NCBI GenBank assembly: GCA_032629725.1
Contig: JAFEVB010000007.1
Coordinates: 1,798,001 to 1,862,000, forward strand
Length of the DNA stretch: 64,000 nucleotides
Origin: Gremmenia infestans
Taxonomy: Eukaryota > Ascomycota > Leotiomycetes > Helotiales > Hamatocanthoscyphaceae
Reading direction: 5' to 3'
Position 1 is the first letter of the stretch; each line of letters opens with the position of its first letter. The notes under the pieces are model-generated. The model made no database searches. It worked only from the letters and a program-made list of their open reading frames with translations, and was not told where the DNA came from. The position numbers and the translations under genes were made by a program. Of this stretch, positions 46,100-55,071 are shown one piece after another.

Positions 46100-46348
46100 T
46101 CATCCCAGCCACTCGACAACGTCTTTCAATTGTTCCGGGTCAAAATACCAGAGAGTTTTCCCCCCTTCGCTTTTTTCAGGTGGAAACCCAATGACCTGGC
46201 AGTCGGTCGGATAACCAAGTGAAAGTTCCACCAATTGCAGGTTCCCCGCAAAGTGTTTTACTAGGATGCTGTTCGCGTACCTGACCCCATCTCCTTTCAA
46301 CAAATCAGAAGCTTTTCGGAACATCTCCAAGTGCGGGGGTATCCACAT
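46100..46348 (-). CDS. hypothetical protein or gene fragment
   Basis: 82 codons with a natural-looking composition (MWIPPHLEMFRKASDLL, NLQLVELSLGYPTDC, WYFDPEQLKDVVEWLG). The frame stays open upstream for about 28 further codons (LWREQSSPGFSIQISKF) to a stop near 46433, so it could be the last exon of a gene whose 5' part is lost or unrecognised. No family recognised. It lies tail-away from the GH28 gene 300 bp downstream. Confidence 0.3.
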   Translation of the reverse strand: MWIPPHLEMFRKASDLLKGDGVRYANSILVKHFAGNLQLVELSLGYPTDCQVIGFPPEKSEGGKTLWYFDPEQLKDVVEWLG

Positions 46349-46647
46349 TCCAACATTAAATTTTGAAATTTGAATGGAGAAACCTGGGGAGCTCTGTTCT
46401 CTCCATAGAGAACCGGAATCCGATTGCTCAATTCAACCAGGAAACCCCCTGTTTTCGTTGCCAAGCTGGGAGACGTATGCGATCCGGAAGAATATTCAAG
46501 CAATTTTTACCGCAGCTTACCGAAACTACTTCTCATGGTGCGTTGAGCAAGAAATAAAGCCATCTTGGTTCCCAAAGTAAGCTTGAAGAGCTTCGCATTT
46601 GTAACAGCTGCCAGTTCAGTTGACATCCGCATTATAAGAACCTCAAG

Positions 46648-48123
46648 ATGCATTACAAGCTTCCTGTAATCCTCGCTATTGCATCAGCAACACTCTTAGT
46701 TGCCAACCCAACATGGCAGGCTGAAAGTTCATGGATACAGAGCTTTGAAGGTCAACAAGCTCCAGAGCACACTTCACCAAGGCCGAGCATCTCTTGTTTT
46801 CCAAAGACACCACACCAGCCCCTGCCTTGGTCCCCTACTCGGAACAAGGTGTGCTACGTAAAGAGTTATAACGATAGTGTGACTGATGACTCGACGTATG
46901 TCTTGAATGCTCTTCACGATTGCAACAATGGTGGTCATGTTGTATTCAAGCAAGGATTGAAGTATACCATTGGGACAGCTCTCGATTTAACTTTCCTTAA
47001 CCACATTGACATCGGTATGCTTCAACCCACCTCCAGGTTCCACAGACACTAAAAGTTGAAACTAGACGTCCAATCCTATATCCAATTTTCGAATGACACG
47101 ACATATTGGCAAGCGAATTCATTCCGCTTTGTTTTCCAAAACGTTACTTCTTTCTTCAAACTCGGAGGAAATGATGTCAATATCTTTGGTGGAGGAACTA
47201 TCGACGGTAATGGTCAAATTTGGTATGACTTGTACGCCTCGAACATTTATACTCTTCGGCCAGTTTTGTTTGGCCTTGACGGGCTTCACAACTCTACCAT
47301 AAGCAACCTGGTTCTGAGATACTCGCCTGAATACTATCATTTCATAGCTAACTCAACGAATGTTGTCTTTGATAACATCAATATTGCCGGTGGAAGCAAA
47401 AGCGCCAATGTAGCAAAAAATACTGATGGATGGGACACGTACCGAAGTTCAGATATCGTGATCCAGAACTCGCATATCAACAATGGAGATGGTGAGTTTC
47501 TTGTCACGGATTTAAACTTCGCTGACATCAGAAACCCAGACTGTGTATCTTTCAAACCCAACAGCACCAATATTCTAATCCAGAATCTCTTCTGCAACGG
47601 CTCTCATGGAATTAGTGTTGGCTCCCTCGGCCAATACGTAGGCGAATTCGACATCGTGCAAAACATCTACGTCTACAACGTCTCCATGCACAATGCTTCA
47701 GATGCGGCCCGCATAAAAGTCTGGCCCAACACGCCCTCCGCGCTCTCCGGCGATCTCCAAGGCGGAGGCGGTTCCGGCCTCGTGCAAAACATAACGTACG
47801 ACACCATACTAGTCGACAACGTGGACTACGCCATCGAAGTTGACCAATGTTACGGCCAATCCAACCTCACGCTCTGCCTCCAATATCCTTCGCCACTCAC
47901 GATTTCCGATGTCTTGTTTACGAATTTTCAGGGCAAGACGAGCAAGAAGTATGCACCGGAGACGAGCACTTTTGCGTGTAGTAGTGATAGCGCTTGTAGT
48001 AATATCGTAGCGCAGGGAATAGATGTGCAGAGTACAGGGGGTGAAAGGGATGCGTTTTGTTTGAATGTTGATGCGGCGACTCTGGACGTTAATTGTACGA
48101 ATACTTATAAGGGGTTCAATTGA
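46648..48123 (+). CDS. GH28 exo-polygalacturonase-like pectinase
   Basis: Exons 46648-47014, 47066-47491 and 47540-48123 give 458 residues. Introns of 51 and 48 bp; the second rebuilds the catalytic NNGDDCVSFKPN. The signal peptide is about 1-19 (LPVILAIASATLLVANP). All GH28 signatures are present: NTDGWDT (N241-D243), GDDC (D264, D265), SHGISVGSLGQY (H287) and RIKVW (R322-K324). The aspartates are the catalytic residues of inverting GH28 enzymes. The right-handed beta-helix repeats are visible as VNIFGGGTIDGNG, VVFDNINI, ILIQNLFCNGS. The GSLGQY variant and length fit exo-acting galacturan 1,4-alpha-galacturonidase more than endo-polygalacturonase, which is inference. It has many N-glycosylation sites. 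It is secreted and releases galacturonate from pectin, suggesting a plant-associated lifestyle. The first acceptor is set at 47065 because nearer AGs lead to stops. Confidence 0.88.
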
Positions 48124-48592
48124 GCGAGGCAGAACAGTTTTTGAAGAAATTCTTAGTTTCAAATATGAATTCATTCTACTCTTAGTTCTAGAGAAGATTG
48201 ATACTATAGTAATGCATGCAGATTTTGAGTCATACCTAAGACATTAAATTTATGGTAGTGGAGGGAATGCGGTGCCTTGAATCGAATAACTTGTTATGGC
48301 ACGCATTATCCCTTCACTTACTATAAAAGACGAACTTTGAAAATGATTCTCTTCAAGAATTAGCAAGAGCCGCTTGGGAAGGTTTAGCTGTTAGATGCCT
48401 CAAGACATAATATATATATATATATATCAAATTTGTTTGGTATTGAAGAGTGGGAACGAATGAGAAGATGCGGCGGGGGCCTGATTTGCGCATCGAATCA
48501 CGTGCGTCTAGGCGCCCATCTCTTTGATGTTGCCTACATTCTTCCTTCTTTCTTTTTTACCATCATCAAATATCATCATTTTTTCCATTACA
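48124..48592. other. intergenic spacer
   Basis: Contains a TATA dinucleotide run (about 48410-48428) and a pyrimidine-rich leader before the next start codon. No gene. Confidence 0.5.
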
Positions 48593-49864
48593 ATGGCTTC
48601 CGACGAAAGAAATCTGATACGCTCCAGACAGGTGGAAGAGGAACACGGATGGAAATCACTGGAAGATATGCAAGAGGAATTACGCTATCGAGGGTTGCCA
48701 GATACAGGCGTTGAGAGTGTTCTCATGGACCGTCTCTATACGCTCGATGAAGAAAATTGGGGCCCGGAAGGTCGAAGGCTGGACTATGAGCGTAGACTCA
48801 AAGTGTATCGGGAAAAGAAAATGGCTGAGATTGTGCCGTTCTTGTTGTTTAACAGGTTTCCTAAGGATGTCCGGCTGGTCATATGGGAACACTCTCTCCC
48901 CGGACCCCGAACCATTTGCCCAGGGAAGGCTCCGAAGCCTCTACCTCTTTTCTCCATCTCAGACCCAATAAGTCTTGACGGAGGTCAGCCGGACGGTGAT
49001 TCTGATCTAGATGCCTCTGCGGAAAACTCGACCCCGGAGCAAGGGCAGCCTGTCCGCAAGAGAATTCTTGGAAGACTTTACTTCCCCAAATCTCATCATA
49101 CTCCGAATCCTGCGGCACTTGCAGTCTGCCGGGAGTCACGGTACATTGCACTCCAGAGATATAAATTATGCTTTGATACTCCAAATGTCTACGCCGATCT
49201 AGAAATTGACATTCTATTTTTCGGACAGTGGATGAACATGAACTTGGACACTTTTTGGACAAATCCTCAAACCAATCTATTTTCATTCGCCCCAGTGCCT
49301 CTGCATCCCAAGGTCAAGGCAGATCTGGAGCGAGTCCAACGTATCGGGCTCAAATATGAAGATGGCTGGAACGGCTACGATGGCGGTCACTCTCGCACTA
49401 GGGGAAGGTTAACCATTGAGCAACTTAGGAAAGACCTGTCGAGATTTATAGGCTTGAAAGAGGTCCTCCTAAGCCACAATTCCGAGGATGGAGGAGACTA
49501 CTCAGAACCCGGCCAGACAATGTTGGAGTACTGCGGTTCCGAGGATCACATACAGCCAGCGCCGAATCATGGATACATCAACAATGGCCGCGAAACAAGC
49601 TTCAAAACTTCCTGGTACAAGGAAGAGACGTTCACCCCTGAAGAGAAGCAACGAGGTGTTCCGGAGGTGAAGTTCGTTGTTGTTAAGCGTGTTCCAAATA
49701 TCCCTGAATTCAAGCGGACGTCAGGTTCAAGGAATTCAAAACTTCCAGATCCAGTAGTCAGGGGAGAATCTGGTCCACAGCCGATCACTCAACCCAGTCA
49801 GATGGATTTGTGGAAGAGAAGAGAAGGGTGCTTCGCGACCAGAGGTAGAAATTATGAGCAATGA
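48593..49864 (+). CDS. 2EXR-domain protein with SAP-like N-terminus
   Basis: Intronless. I use the ATG at 48593 (CAATGGCTTCC context), giving 423 residues; an upstream in-frame ATG at 48524 would add a hydrophobic 23-residue leader that looks like translated 5' leader. Residues about 22-60 resemble a SAP motif (LEDMQEELRYRGLPDTG, VESVLMDRLYTLDEE). The 2EXR motif begins at about 84 (LLFNRFPKDVRLVIWEHSL then GPRTI) and is completed by PAALAVCRESRYIALQRY, the CRESR block typical of the family. The family is greatly expanded in filamentous fungi and uncharacterised. The C-terminus is polar and unstructured. A SAP-like plus 2EXR combination suggests a nuclear or chromatin-linked protein, which is inference. 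Confidence 0.75.
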   Translation: MASDERNLIRSRQVEEEHGWKSLEDMQEELRYRGLPDTGVESVLMDRLYTLDEENWGPEGRRLDYERRLKVYREKKMAEIVPFLLFNRFPKDVRLVIWEHSLPGPRTICPGKAPKPLPLFSISDPISLDGGQPDGDSDLDASAENSTPEQGQPVRKRILGRLYFPKSHHTPNPAALAVCRESRYIALQRYKLCFDTPNVYADLEIDILFFGQWMNMNLDTFWTNPQTNLFSFAPVPLHPKVKADLERVQRIGLKYEDGWNGYDGGHSRTRGRLTIEQLRKDLSRFIGLKEVLLSHNSEDGGDYSEPGQTMLEYCGSEDHIQPAPNHGYINNGRETSFKTSWYKEETFTPEEKQRGVPEVKFVVVKRVPNIPEFKRTSGSRNSKLPDPVVRGESGPQPITQPSQMDLWKRREGCFATRGRNYEQ

Positions 49865-51026
49865 CTGAGGATGTCCGAACAAGGGGGATTGATGTTTCAA
49901 AGGTTTTGGTACCTTTTAAATTGGTGACATATTGCATATCGAAGTTCTGAAGAAGTTTATATATTCTGAGTGAAATTCTTCGAGTGGCACTAGGTCTTTA
50001 CAATGACCCATGAACCATGAACCTTCACGAAATGAAGCGATCATGAAGTGAAGAATACCCCTATGGAGTGAAAAGTTGAGGACCACTTCATGAAGATCTA
50101 TGAATTCAGGCTTGTTGTAAAGCCAATTTTAGTAGTAATGACCCCGCAAATATCACAGCTTCCGGCCTTCAACTCCAACCCAATGAGGCGCCGTTTACTA
50201 TAGAGGTAGTCTCTTTTATGCCATGCTATATATGGACCCGCGATGGCTGTCATCATCTTACCAGGGTTTGAAAAAGTGATGCTATTCCTAGTTATACTAG
50301 ATATTCTTTTAGGGACTTTTGATGGATTTCCTCCCTGTCCCCTACCCTACCCCTTTAGTCTTAGCGCGCTTCATTCTAAAATTCATGAAGCTTCACGAAT
50401 TTTTCATGAACTCTTTCCGAAGAGGAATATAAGTATGAATATGAAGTATGAAGATTCAAAATCCTTCATTCTATTTATTATATATAGACCTAAACTGTGG
50501 CACTCAATATATTTGCAGATATTTGCGTTCATACCTCTCTGGTATATATTCTACAAATCATCGCAACTTTGCCCATGCTATATCATAAACTATTACTCTT
50601 GCTGCTCTTTAGCTCCAGCTTTTTATCGACTTTTAACCACCACAACGTCCGCACCAATCTTTCAAAAAGGGGGGGATTACACGTGACTTAGCCCCATTTT
50701 CTTTCTGACTAAGCCACTAGAGCCAAGGCTGCGCTGCAAGTGAAGGCTGAACTCTAGGTAACCTGTTGTCCAACACCGTTTCAATACAACTTTGTGTAGC
50801 AACGGAGCGCGAACCTACATCATCTGTGGTAAGTTTAGGTAACAAGACAATCTAAACCAGACTGTCCGCATGCTGATGTATCATATATGTAGCTTTCCGC
50901 CCCGCAGAGCCGTTCTCGACGCGTATATCACCCAATCCACGCCGACAGCCTTGCGACGGACCCTTCGGGTTCAGTGCCGTATGTTTCTGTCCACCGCGAA
51001 CTTGCAGCTCCAAACCAACAGCCAAT
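49865..51026. other. spacer with TTCATGAA-type inverted repeats
   Basis: No gene. 49990-50110 and 50370-50470 are packed with TCATGAA/TTCACGAA words in both orientations, including an exact 10-bp inverted pair (50041-50050 and 50084-50093). Possibly a decayed inverted-repeat element or self-pairing RNA. The last 150 bp is the XLF leader. Confidence 0.45.
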
Positions 51027-52697
51027 ATGGTCTGGAAGCCTCTCCATTTGTCGAAAGCTGCAAGTGCTCATCTACCCCCGTTTCTGCTATCCGCGGAGCT
51101 CACTTCCCACCCATACACCATCTATCTGACCGATCTGACAACTATATGGAAGGAATCGCTGGACCGTGAGGGCATCATCCGCAGGAGCGACGAGGAGGGT
51201 ACGAGCATAGACCCGAGCGACGACGACCAGTTCCGTATCCTTCTCGAGAAGATCAGACTGGGGCTAGAGGGGCACCATAACACAACATCTGCGTTGACGA
51301 TCAATGCCGATGATGACCGGCCTATGATCATCCTCAAGCTTACGGTTCCCCTACCCGGAGGCCTTGCACCACTACAATGGCCGATTCGATTATCTGCAGC
51401 CCCTCAATCGCTGTTTACAAGTCAGTTGACCATGCCGTTGCTAGGTGCACGACATGTGCAGATGCAGGAGGTGAAGAGTTTGGGGGAAGTTTTGGAGGCC
51501 AAGGATCATGTTATACAAAAACTGCTTGATACCATGGAGTCGCAGGGAACGGAACTGAGCCAAGTATTCCCGCAAGCAGCTGGGAAAGCGGGGCGAAAGA
51601 TAGACCGAAAGAAGGCGGAAGAGAGAGTGAAGGGTCTCGCGCGATTTGATATGGTTACTTGGAGACAGGGTCTGGACGCTGAGAAACTACAGGATGCGGG
51701 GCAGTTGATATCAGAGGTCTTCGAAGGCGACACTACAGATGGGTTAAATATAGAAACCAGTGCGACTGGAGAGCAGGGTCCCGAGAATTGGTGGGAGAGT
51801 ATCAGAGGAATTACCGTAAACCTCAACACGGGGAGAATCAGCACCAATGGCCTCGGAAAGCCATCACCGCAGAATAAAAGGCCGTCACTTAAACCCACAC
51901 TCCAAGAACAGCTTTCTAATGAGAATGATGATTTCAAAGTCCAAGCCGAACCACGTCGCCTCGCCTCAAGAGCACATAAATCAACTCCGCCAAGACCACC
52001 TCTTGACGATTCCACTGATGATGAAGAAGATGACCTTGGTGGGCCATCCCAGGTCTCCAGAATCCCAGACAGCTTTCCCAAATCCCGATCCCGATCCCAA
52101 TCCCCATCACACCACTACCCACATACTTCCCCCTCACCGCCAGCCCCCTCGATGCCGAAACCCAAGAACCAACTAGGTAGAATCGGAGCCAAGAAAGCAG
52201 CGCCCAAGCCTTCACCTCCCATAGATGAAGAAGCAACGACAGATGATTCGGCTACTTCGCCTGCCAGACGCAACGCGCCCTCTCCAAAACCAGAACCAGC
52301 ACCAAAACCAAAACCCACAAAGGGAAAACTAGGGAAAATAGGAGGCAAGAAAGCAGCTCCTCCACCCGCTCCAGAACCGGACCCTGAACCTGCACCCACA
52401 ACGCCCAAATTAAGAAGCAAGCTTGGAAAGATTGGAGGCAAAAAGAAAGCCAGCACTCCTGCACCTGACTCCCCCGAGCCTCGGATCAAGTGCTCGCCAC
52501 ATTCGATGCAAGAGGAAATCAGCTTGAGCAACACAGTTGACCGTGACCGTAGGAGAGAGATGGCCAATGAAGAGAAGGAGAAGGCACCCGAGCCGAGGGA
52601 AACGAGCCTGGAGAGGGCCGATCAGAAGAGAGCGGAGTTGAAGCGGGACTTGGAGGTGAAGGCTAGGCAGCCCGTGAAGAAGAAACGGAAGTTCTAA
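51027..52697 (+). CDS. XLF/Cernunnos-type non-homologous end-joining factor
   Basis: Intronless, 556 residues. The N-terminal globular head (about 1-140) has the XLF pattern: MVWKPLHLS, PPFLLSAEL, TIYLTDLTTIWKESLDREGI, then SIDPSDDDQFRILLEKIR. It is followed by a predicted coiled stalk (about 140-190, VQMQEVKSLGEVLEAKDHVI). The C-terminal 300 residues are disordered and basic/Pro-rich, with three copies of a short motif LG(K/R)IG(G/A)KK at about 382, 432 and 464, and end in VKKKRKF, resembling the basic, aromatic-ended Ku-binding motif of XLF proteins. XLF works in the nucleus with XRCC4/Lif1, Ku and ligase IV at double-strand breaks. Fungal XLF is longer than the human form because of this tail. 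The ATG at 51027 is placed directly before the conserved first strand. Confidence 0.85.
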   Translation: MVWKPLHLSKAASAHLPPFLLSAELTSHPYTIYLTDLTTIWKESLDREGIIRRSDEEGTSIDPSDDDQFRILLEKIRLGLEGHHNTTSALTINADDDRPMIILKLTVPLPGGLAPLQWPIRLSAAPQSLFTSQLTMPLLGARHVQMQEVKSLGEVLEAKDHVIQKLLDTMESQGTELSQVFPQAAGKAGRKIDRKKAEERVKGLARFDMVTWRQGLDAEKLQDAGQLISEVFEGDTTDGLNIETSATGEQGPENWWESIRGITVNLNTGRISTNGLGKPSPQNKRPSLKPTLQEQLSNENDDFKVQAEPRRLASRAHKSTPPRPPLDDSTDDEEDDLGGPSQVSRIPDSFPKSRSRSQSPSHHYPHTSPSPPAPSMPKPKNQLGRIGAKKAAPKPSPPIDEEATTDDSATSPARRNAPSPKPEPAPKPKPTKGKLGKIGGKKAAPPPAPEPDPEPAPTTPKLRSKLGKIGGKKKASTPAPDSPEPRIKCSPHSMQEEISLSNTVDRDRRREMANEEKEKAPEPRETSLERADQKRAELKRDLEVKARQPVKKKRKF

Positions 52698-52962
52698 GCA
52701 ACTACGAAATGCAATCTCTCCTACATATTTCCTTTCACTCTAAACACACGAGGGGCTACCGACGTCCTGCAGCAGATGATACCATGTTAAACGATTCCTT
52801 GGCTTTCAGTATCTTATAGCACGTCCTAAAGTGTTCGACAATGACGAATCTGAAAGCAACATTGAAAAATATCAATGCGAGAATGTCTTCTTCCTGCATT
52901 CTAACCTTGAAATGGAAACACGTTCATCTTGATTGAATATCGAAGAGAATAGAAAAGCATAG

Positions 52963-53481
52963 ATGAGATTCACCCACCCAAGCGGAAGCTCAAGTGACAG
53001 AGCGAGTGAGCACGTGGGCCAACTTCCTGCGCAAAACACTTCTGGCAACCCCGCATTCCGAGGCGCTGATACCAATGCCGGCGACAATGTCGAGGTACTA
53101 CAGGCATGTCTGATGATGTTGTCCACTTTTTTCAACTTTTCTCTGTTCGGTTTGGAATGTACTGTCTCTCTTGTCGCTCTATCCGCGACTTGGCAAACTT
53201 TTTTCTTTTCTTTCAAGGCTACTTGCGGTAACCCAGCCTCGAAAACAAACAACGGGGTCAAGGACTTACTGAAGCAGGGGACATCAAACGACATAGCCAA
53301 TGCGGGCAGCGCAAAGCAGGGAGGTCGAAAATTGTCAAGAGCAGAGCAAACAGAAACTTTGTGGACTGAGGAGCATAAACGTACAAATGAGCATTCAGGG
53401 CTTAATTATGCTTCGGAATGGATGGATGATGCTTGCCCCCTCACCTGTGCACAGGCTACTTCTCTGAAGCGGAGTGACTAA
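52963..53481 (+). CDS. hypothetical small gene, copy A of a tandem duplication
   Basis: Probably two exons, 52963-53094 and 53218-53481 (131 residues). The proposed 123-bp intron has GTACTA and a strong pyrimidine tract ending TTTCAAG; it is a multiple of three and open, so retention would give a 172-residue form with a hydrophobic insert. The protein is polar (NPAFRGADTNAGD; ETLWTEEHKRTNEHSGLNYA; SLKRSD) with no known domain. The second exon is repeated at DNA level just downstream. Function unknown; it may be a fungus-specific orphan or a fragment. Confidence 0.35.
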   Translation: MRFTHPSGSSSDRASEHVGQLPAQNTSGNPAFRGADTNAGDNVEVLQACLMMLSTFFNFSLFGLECTVSLVALSATWQTFFFSFKATCGNPASKTNNGVKDLLKQGTSNDIANAGSAKQGGRKLSRAEQTETLWTEEHKRTNEHSGLNYASEWMDDACPLTCAQATSLKRSD

Positions 53482-53655
53482 AAGCAGGGCGGACGAGGAG
53501 TGTCGAGAGCATACCATGAGAGACTTTGTGGATCGAGAAAACAATGCAACATGAAGGCACAAAGGAGCTTTCAGGGCGCAATTATATTTTGGAATGGATG
53601 CATGATGGCTCCTCCCTCTATGATACTGCGCAGACTAATTCTCTGAAGCGGAGTG
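53314..53655 (+). repeat. diverged direct tandem duplication, unit about 170 bp
   Basis: 53314-53476 and 53482-53655 share starts (AAGCAGGG), middles (TTTCAGGG/ATTCAGGG, GAATGGATG) and ends (CTCTGAAGCGGAGTG). The offset grows from 168 to 179 bp through an in-copy insertion. The reading frame of the matching parts is the same in both copies. Confidence 0.75.
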
Positions 53656-53966
53656 CCGACGCTTCGAATCCCAACAATGCCAAAAACCCCCAGATCAAAC
53701 ACCCTCCCATTCTAGCTCCCTTCGGTGAGGAGACGGAAGCTGAAGTCGCAAGAGATAGAGCGAGAAAGGAAGCCATCCAGGTAAAAAAAGTACAACAGTG
53801 GGAAACATTTTCGCTCACTGACAATAGGAGCAAACACAACAAAAAATGGTTCGAAAGAGCAATGCTACCAAAGCCAGCCGCCCAGATCTACCTCTCGGGA
53901 GTTGCGTCTCGACTGATCCCATCCAACCAGGAATCGAAGGTCGCAACTTCTCTTTTTTCTTCCTGA
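53544..53966 (+). CDS. hypothetical gene, copy B of a tandem duplication
   Basis: Frame of 140 residues from the ATG at 53544. The first 35 residues (GTKELSGRNYILEWMHDG, then TNSLKRS) match copy A in the same frame, then new sequence follows (NPQIKHPPILAPFGEE, ARDRARKEAIQVKKVQQW). The frame extends upstream to a TGA at 53517 at the place where copy A has a sense codon. It may be a 3' exon of the copy A gene or an independent remnant. No domain recognised. Confidence 0.3.
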   Translation: MQHEGTKELSGRNYILEWMHDGSSLYDTAQTNSLKRSADASNPNNAKNPQIKHPPILAPFGEETEAEVARDRARKEAIQVKKVQQWETFSLTDNRSKHNKKWFERAMLPKPAAQIYLSGVASRLIPSNQESKVATSLFSS

Positions 53967-55071
53967 ATAATAAGTTTCCTGGACCGAAAAACATAGCGAT
54001 GATCGAGTCTCTGTGGTCAAAAGTCTGGATGTGGCCTCCATTAATCTCGTGGATTAAGGCGGATTTTTCCGGATTCTGAATTTGGTACGAAGACACCCTC
54101 AAAGGAGATGAAGGTATGAAGAAGCTGCCAGAACAGTGTATCTCTATTGGAGGCTGGTGGTTTTTTTTTCAAGGCTGATCGATTCCTCATCGACAACCGT
54201 TAATCTCGGATTTGAAGGACCATAATAGCGCAATCTGCCCACTGAAGTTAGAATGTCTCTGCTAGCTGAGATTTGTCACGCAAGCATATGAAAAAGGAAG
54301 TAATCGAGATGCTAAGGCTTTAGCAGTCAATGTCATTCTGTGTTGCGAGCTGGTGCTATTGGACCTGGTGGACCACCAGGACATTGTATTGGATTAGTCA
54401 GCAGGCATTTAGAAGTGGATTTCGTAGTGTATTTAACGCTTCACCTTCTATGTCCGTAATACAGACACAGTTGCAACCTTATATCCCAACAGGTGTAACA
54501 ATACACCACGTGACAATCGCTTTAGCGTATTCTGGGGGTACTAAAGTACTAGTACTTAGAGGGCATCACTTCTAGCTAGATACAAATTGAGCCTCTTATC
54601 ATCCCCAAACCTCTGATTTGCAACATTCTGAAACATAGAGACTAGAGCAGAGTTGGAGTACGCGACGCATGAAATCAAGACACGGCCAGTATAATCCCCA
54701 GAGATCAAGTGTGCCTTACCACACTGAGCCGGGCGTGACGGCTGATTTGGGCATGGATATTCAACCTCTACCTCAGGAGCCCTAGGTCAAACCGCTGTAA
54801 AAAGAGAAATCTAGAGATTCACAATTAATATATATGAGGAGTATCATGTCCTGAACGAGAAAATTGTTTCCAATTAATTTTTGGCATTTTTTGAGCGCAT
54901 GGAGGTGGGAGGAGGAATAAATGAATCAATCGTTGGTGGTGGTTGGTTTAAGTGGAGCATGTACCCCTTTTTAAGCGAACATTCACTGCCTCTACCAACA
55001 TAATATTAAATCGTCACTTTTTGCTAGATGCTGTTACTATTACGTATACTAATTCTATACATTATAGTATA
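53967..55071. other. intergenic spacer
   Basis: No recognised gene; short frames at 54330-54575 lack motifs. AT-rich towards the 3' end of the HET pseudogene. Confidence 0.4.

Noticed and set aside
47056..47065. Using the AG at 47054-47055 as the acceptor of the first GH28 intron
   Set aside because: That acceptor gives the wrong phase and leads to a stop; the AG at 47064-47065 restores DVQSYIQFSND in frame.
48524..48592. Upstream in-frame ATG adding a hydrophobic leader to the 2EXR protein
   Set aside because: The extra 23 residues come from a pyrimidine-rich leader; the ATG at 48593 has better context and suits a non-secreted protein.
52115..52567. Gly/Ser/Leu-rich minus-strand frame
   Set aside because: Antisense shadow of the repetitive Pro/Lys tail of XLF.
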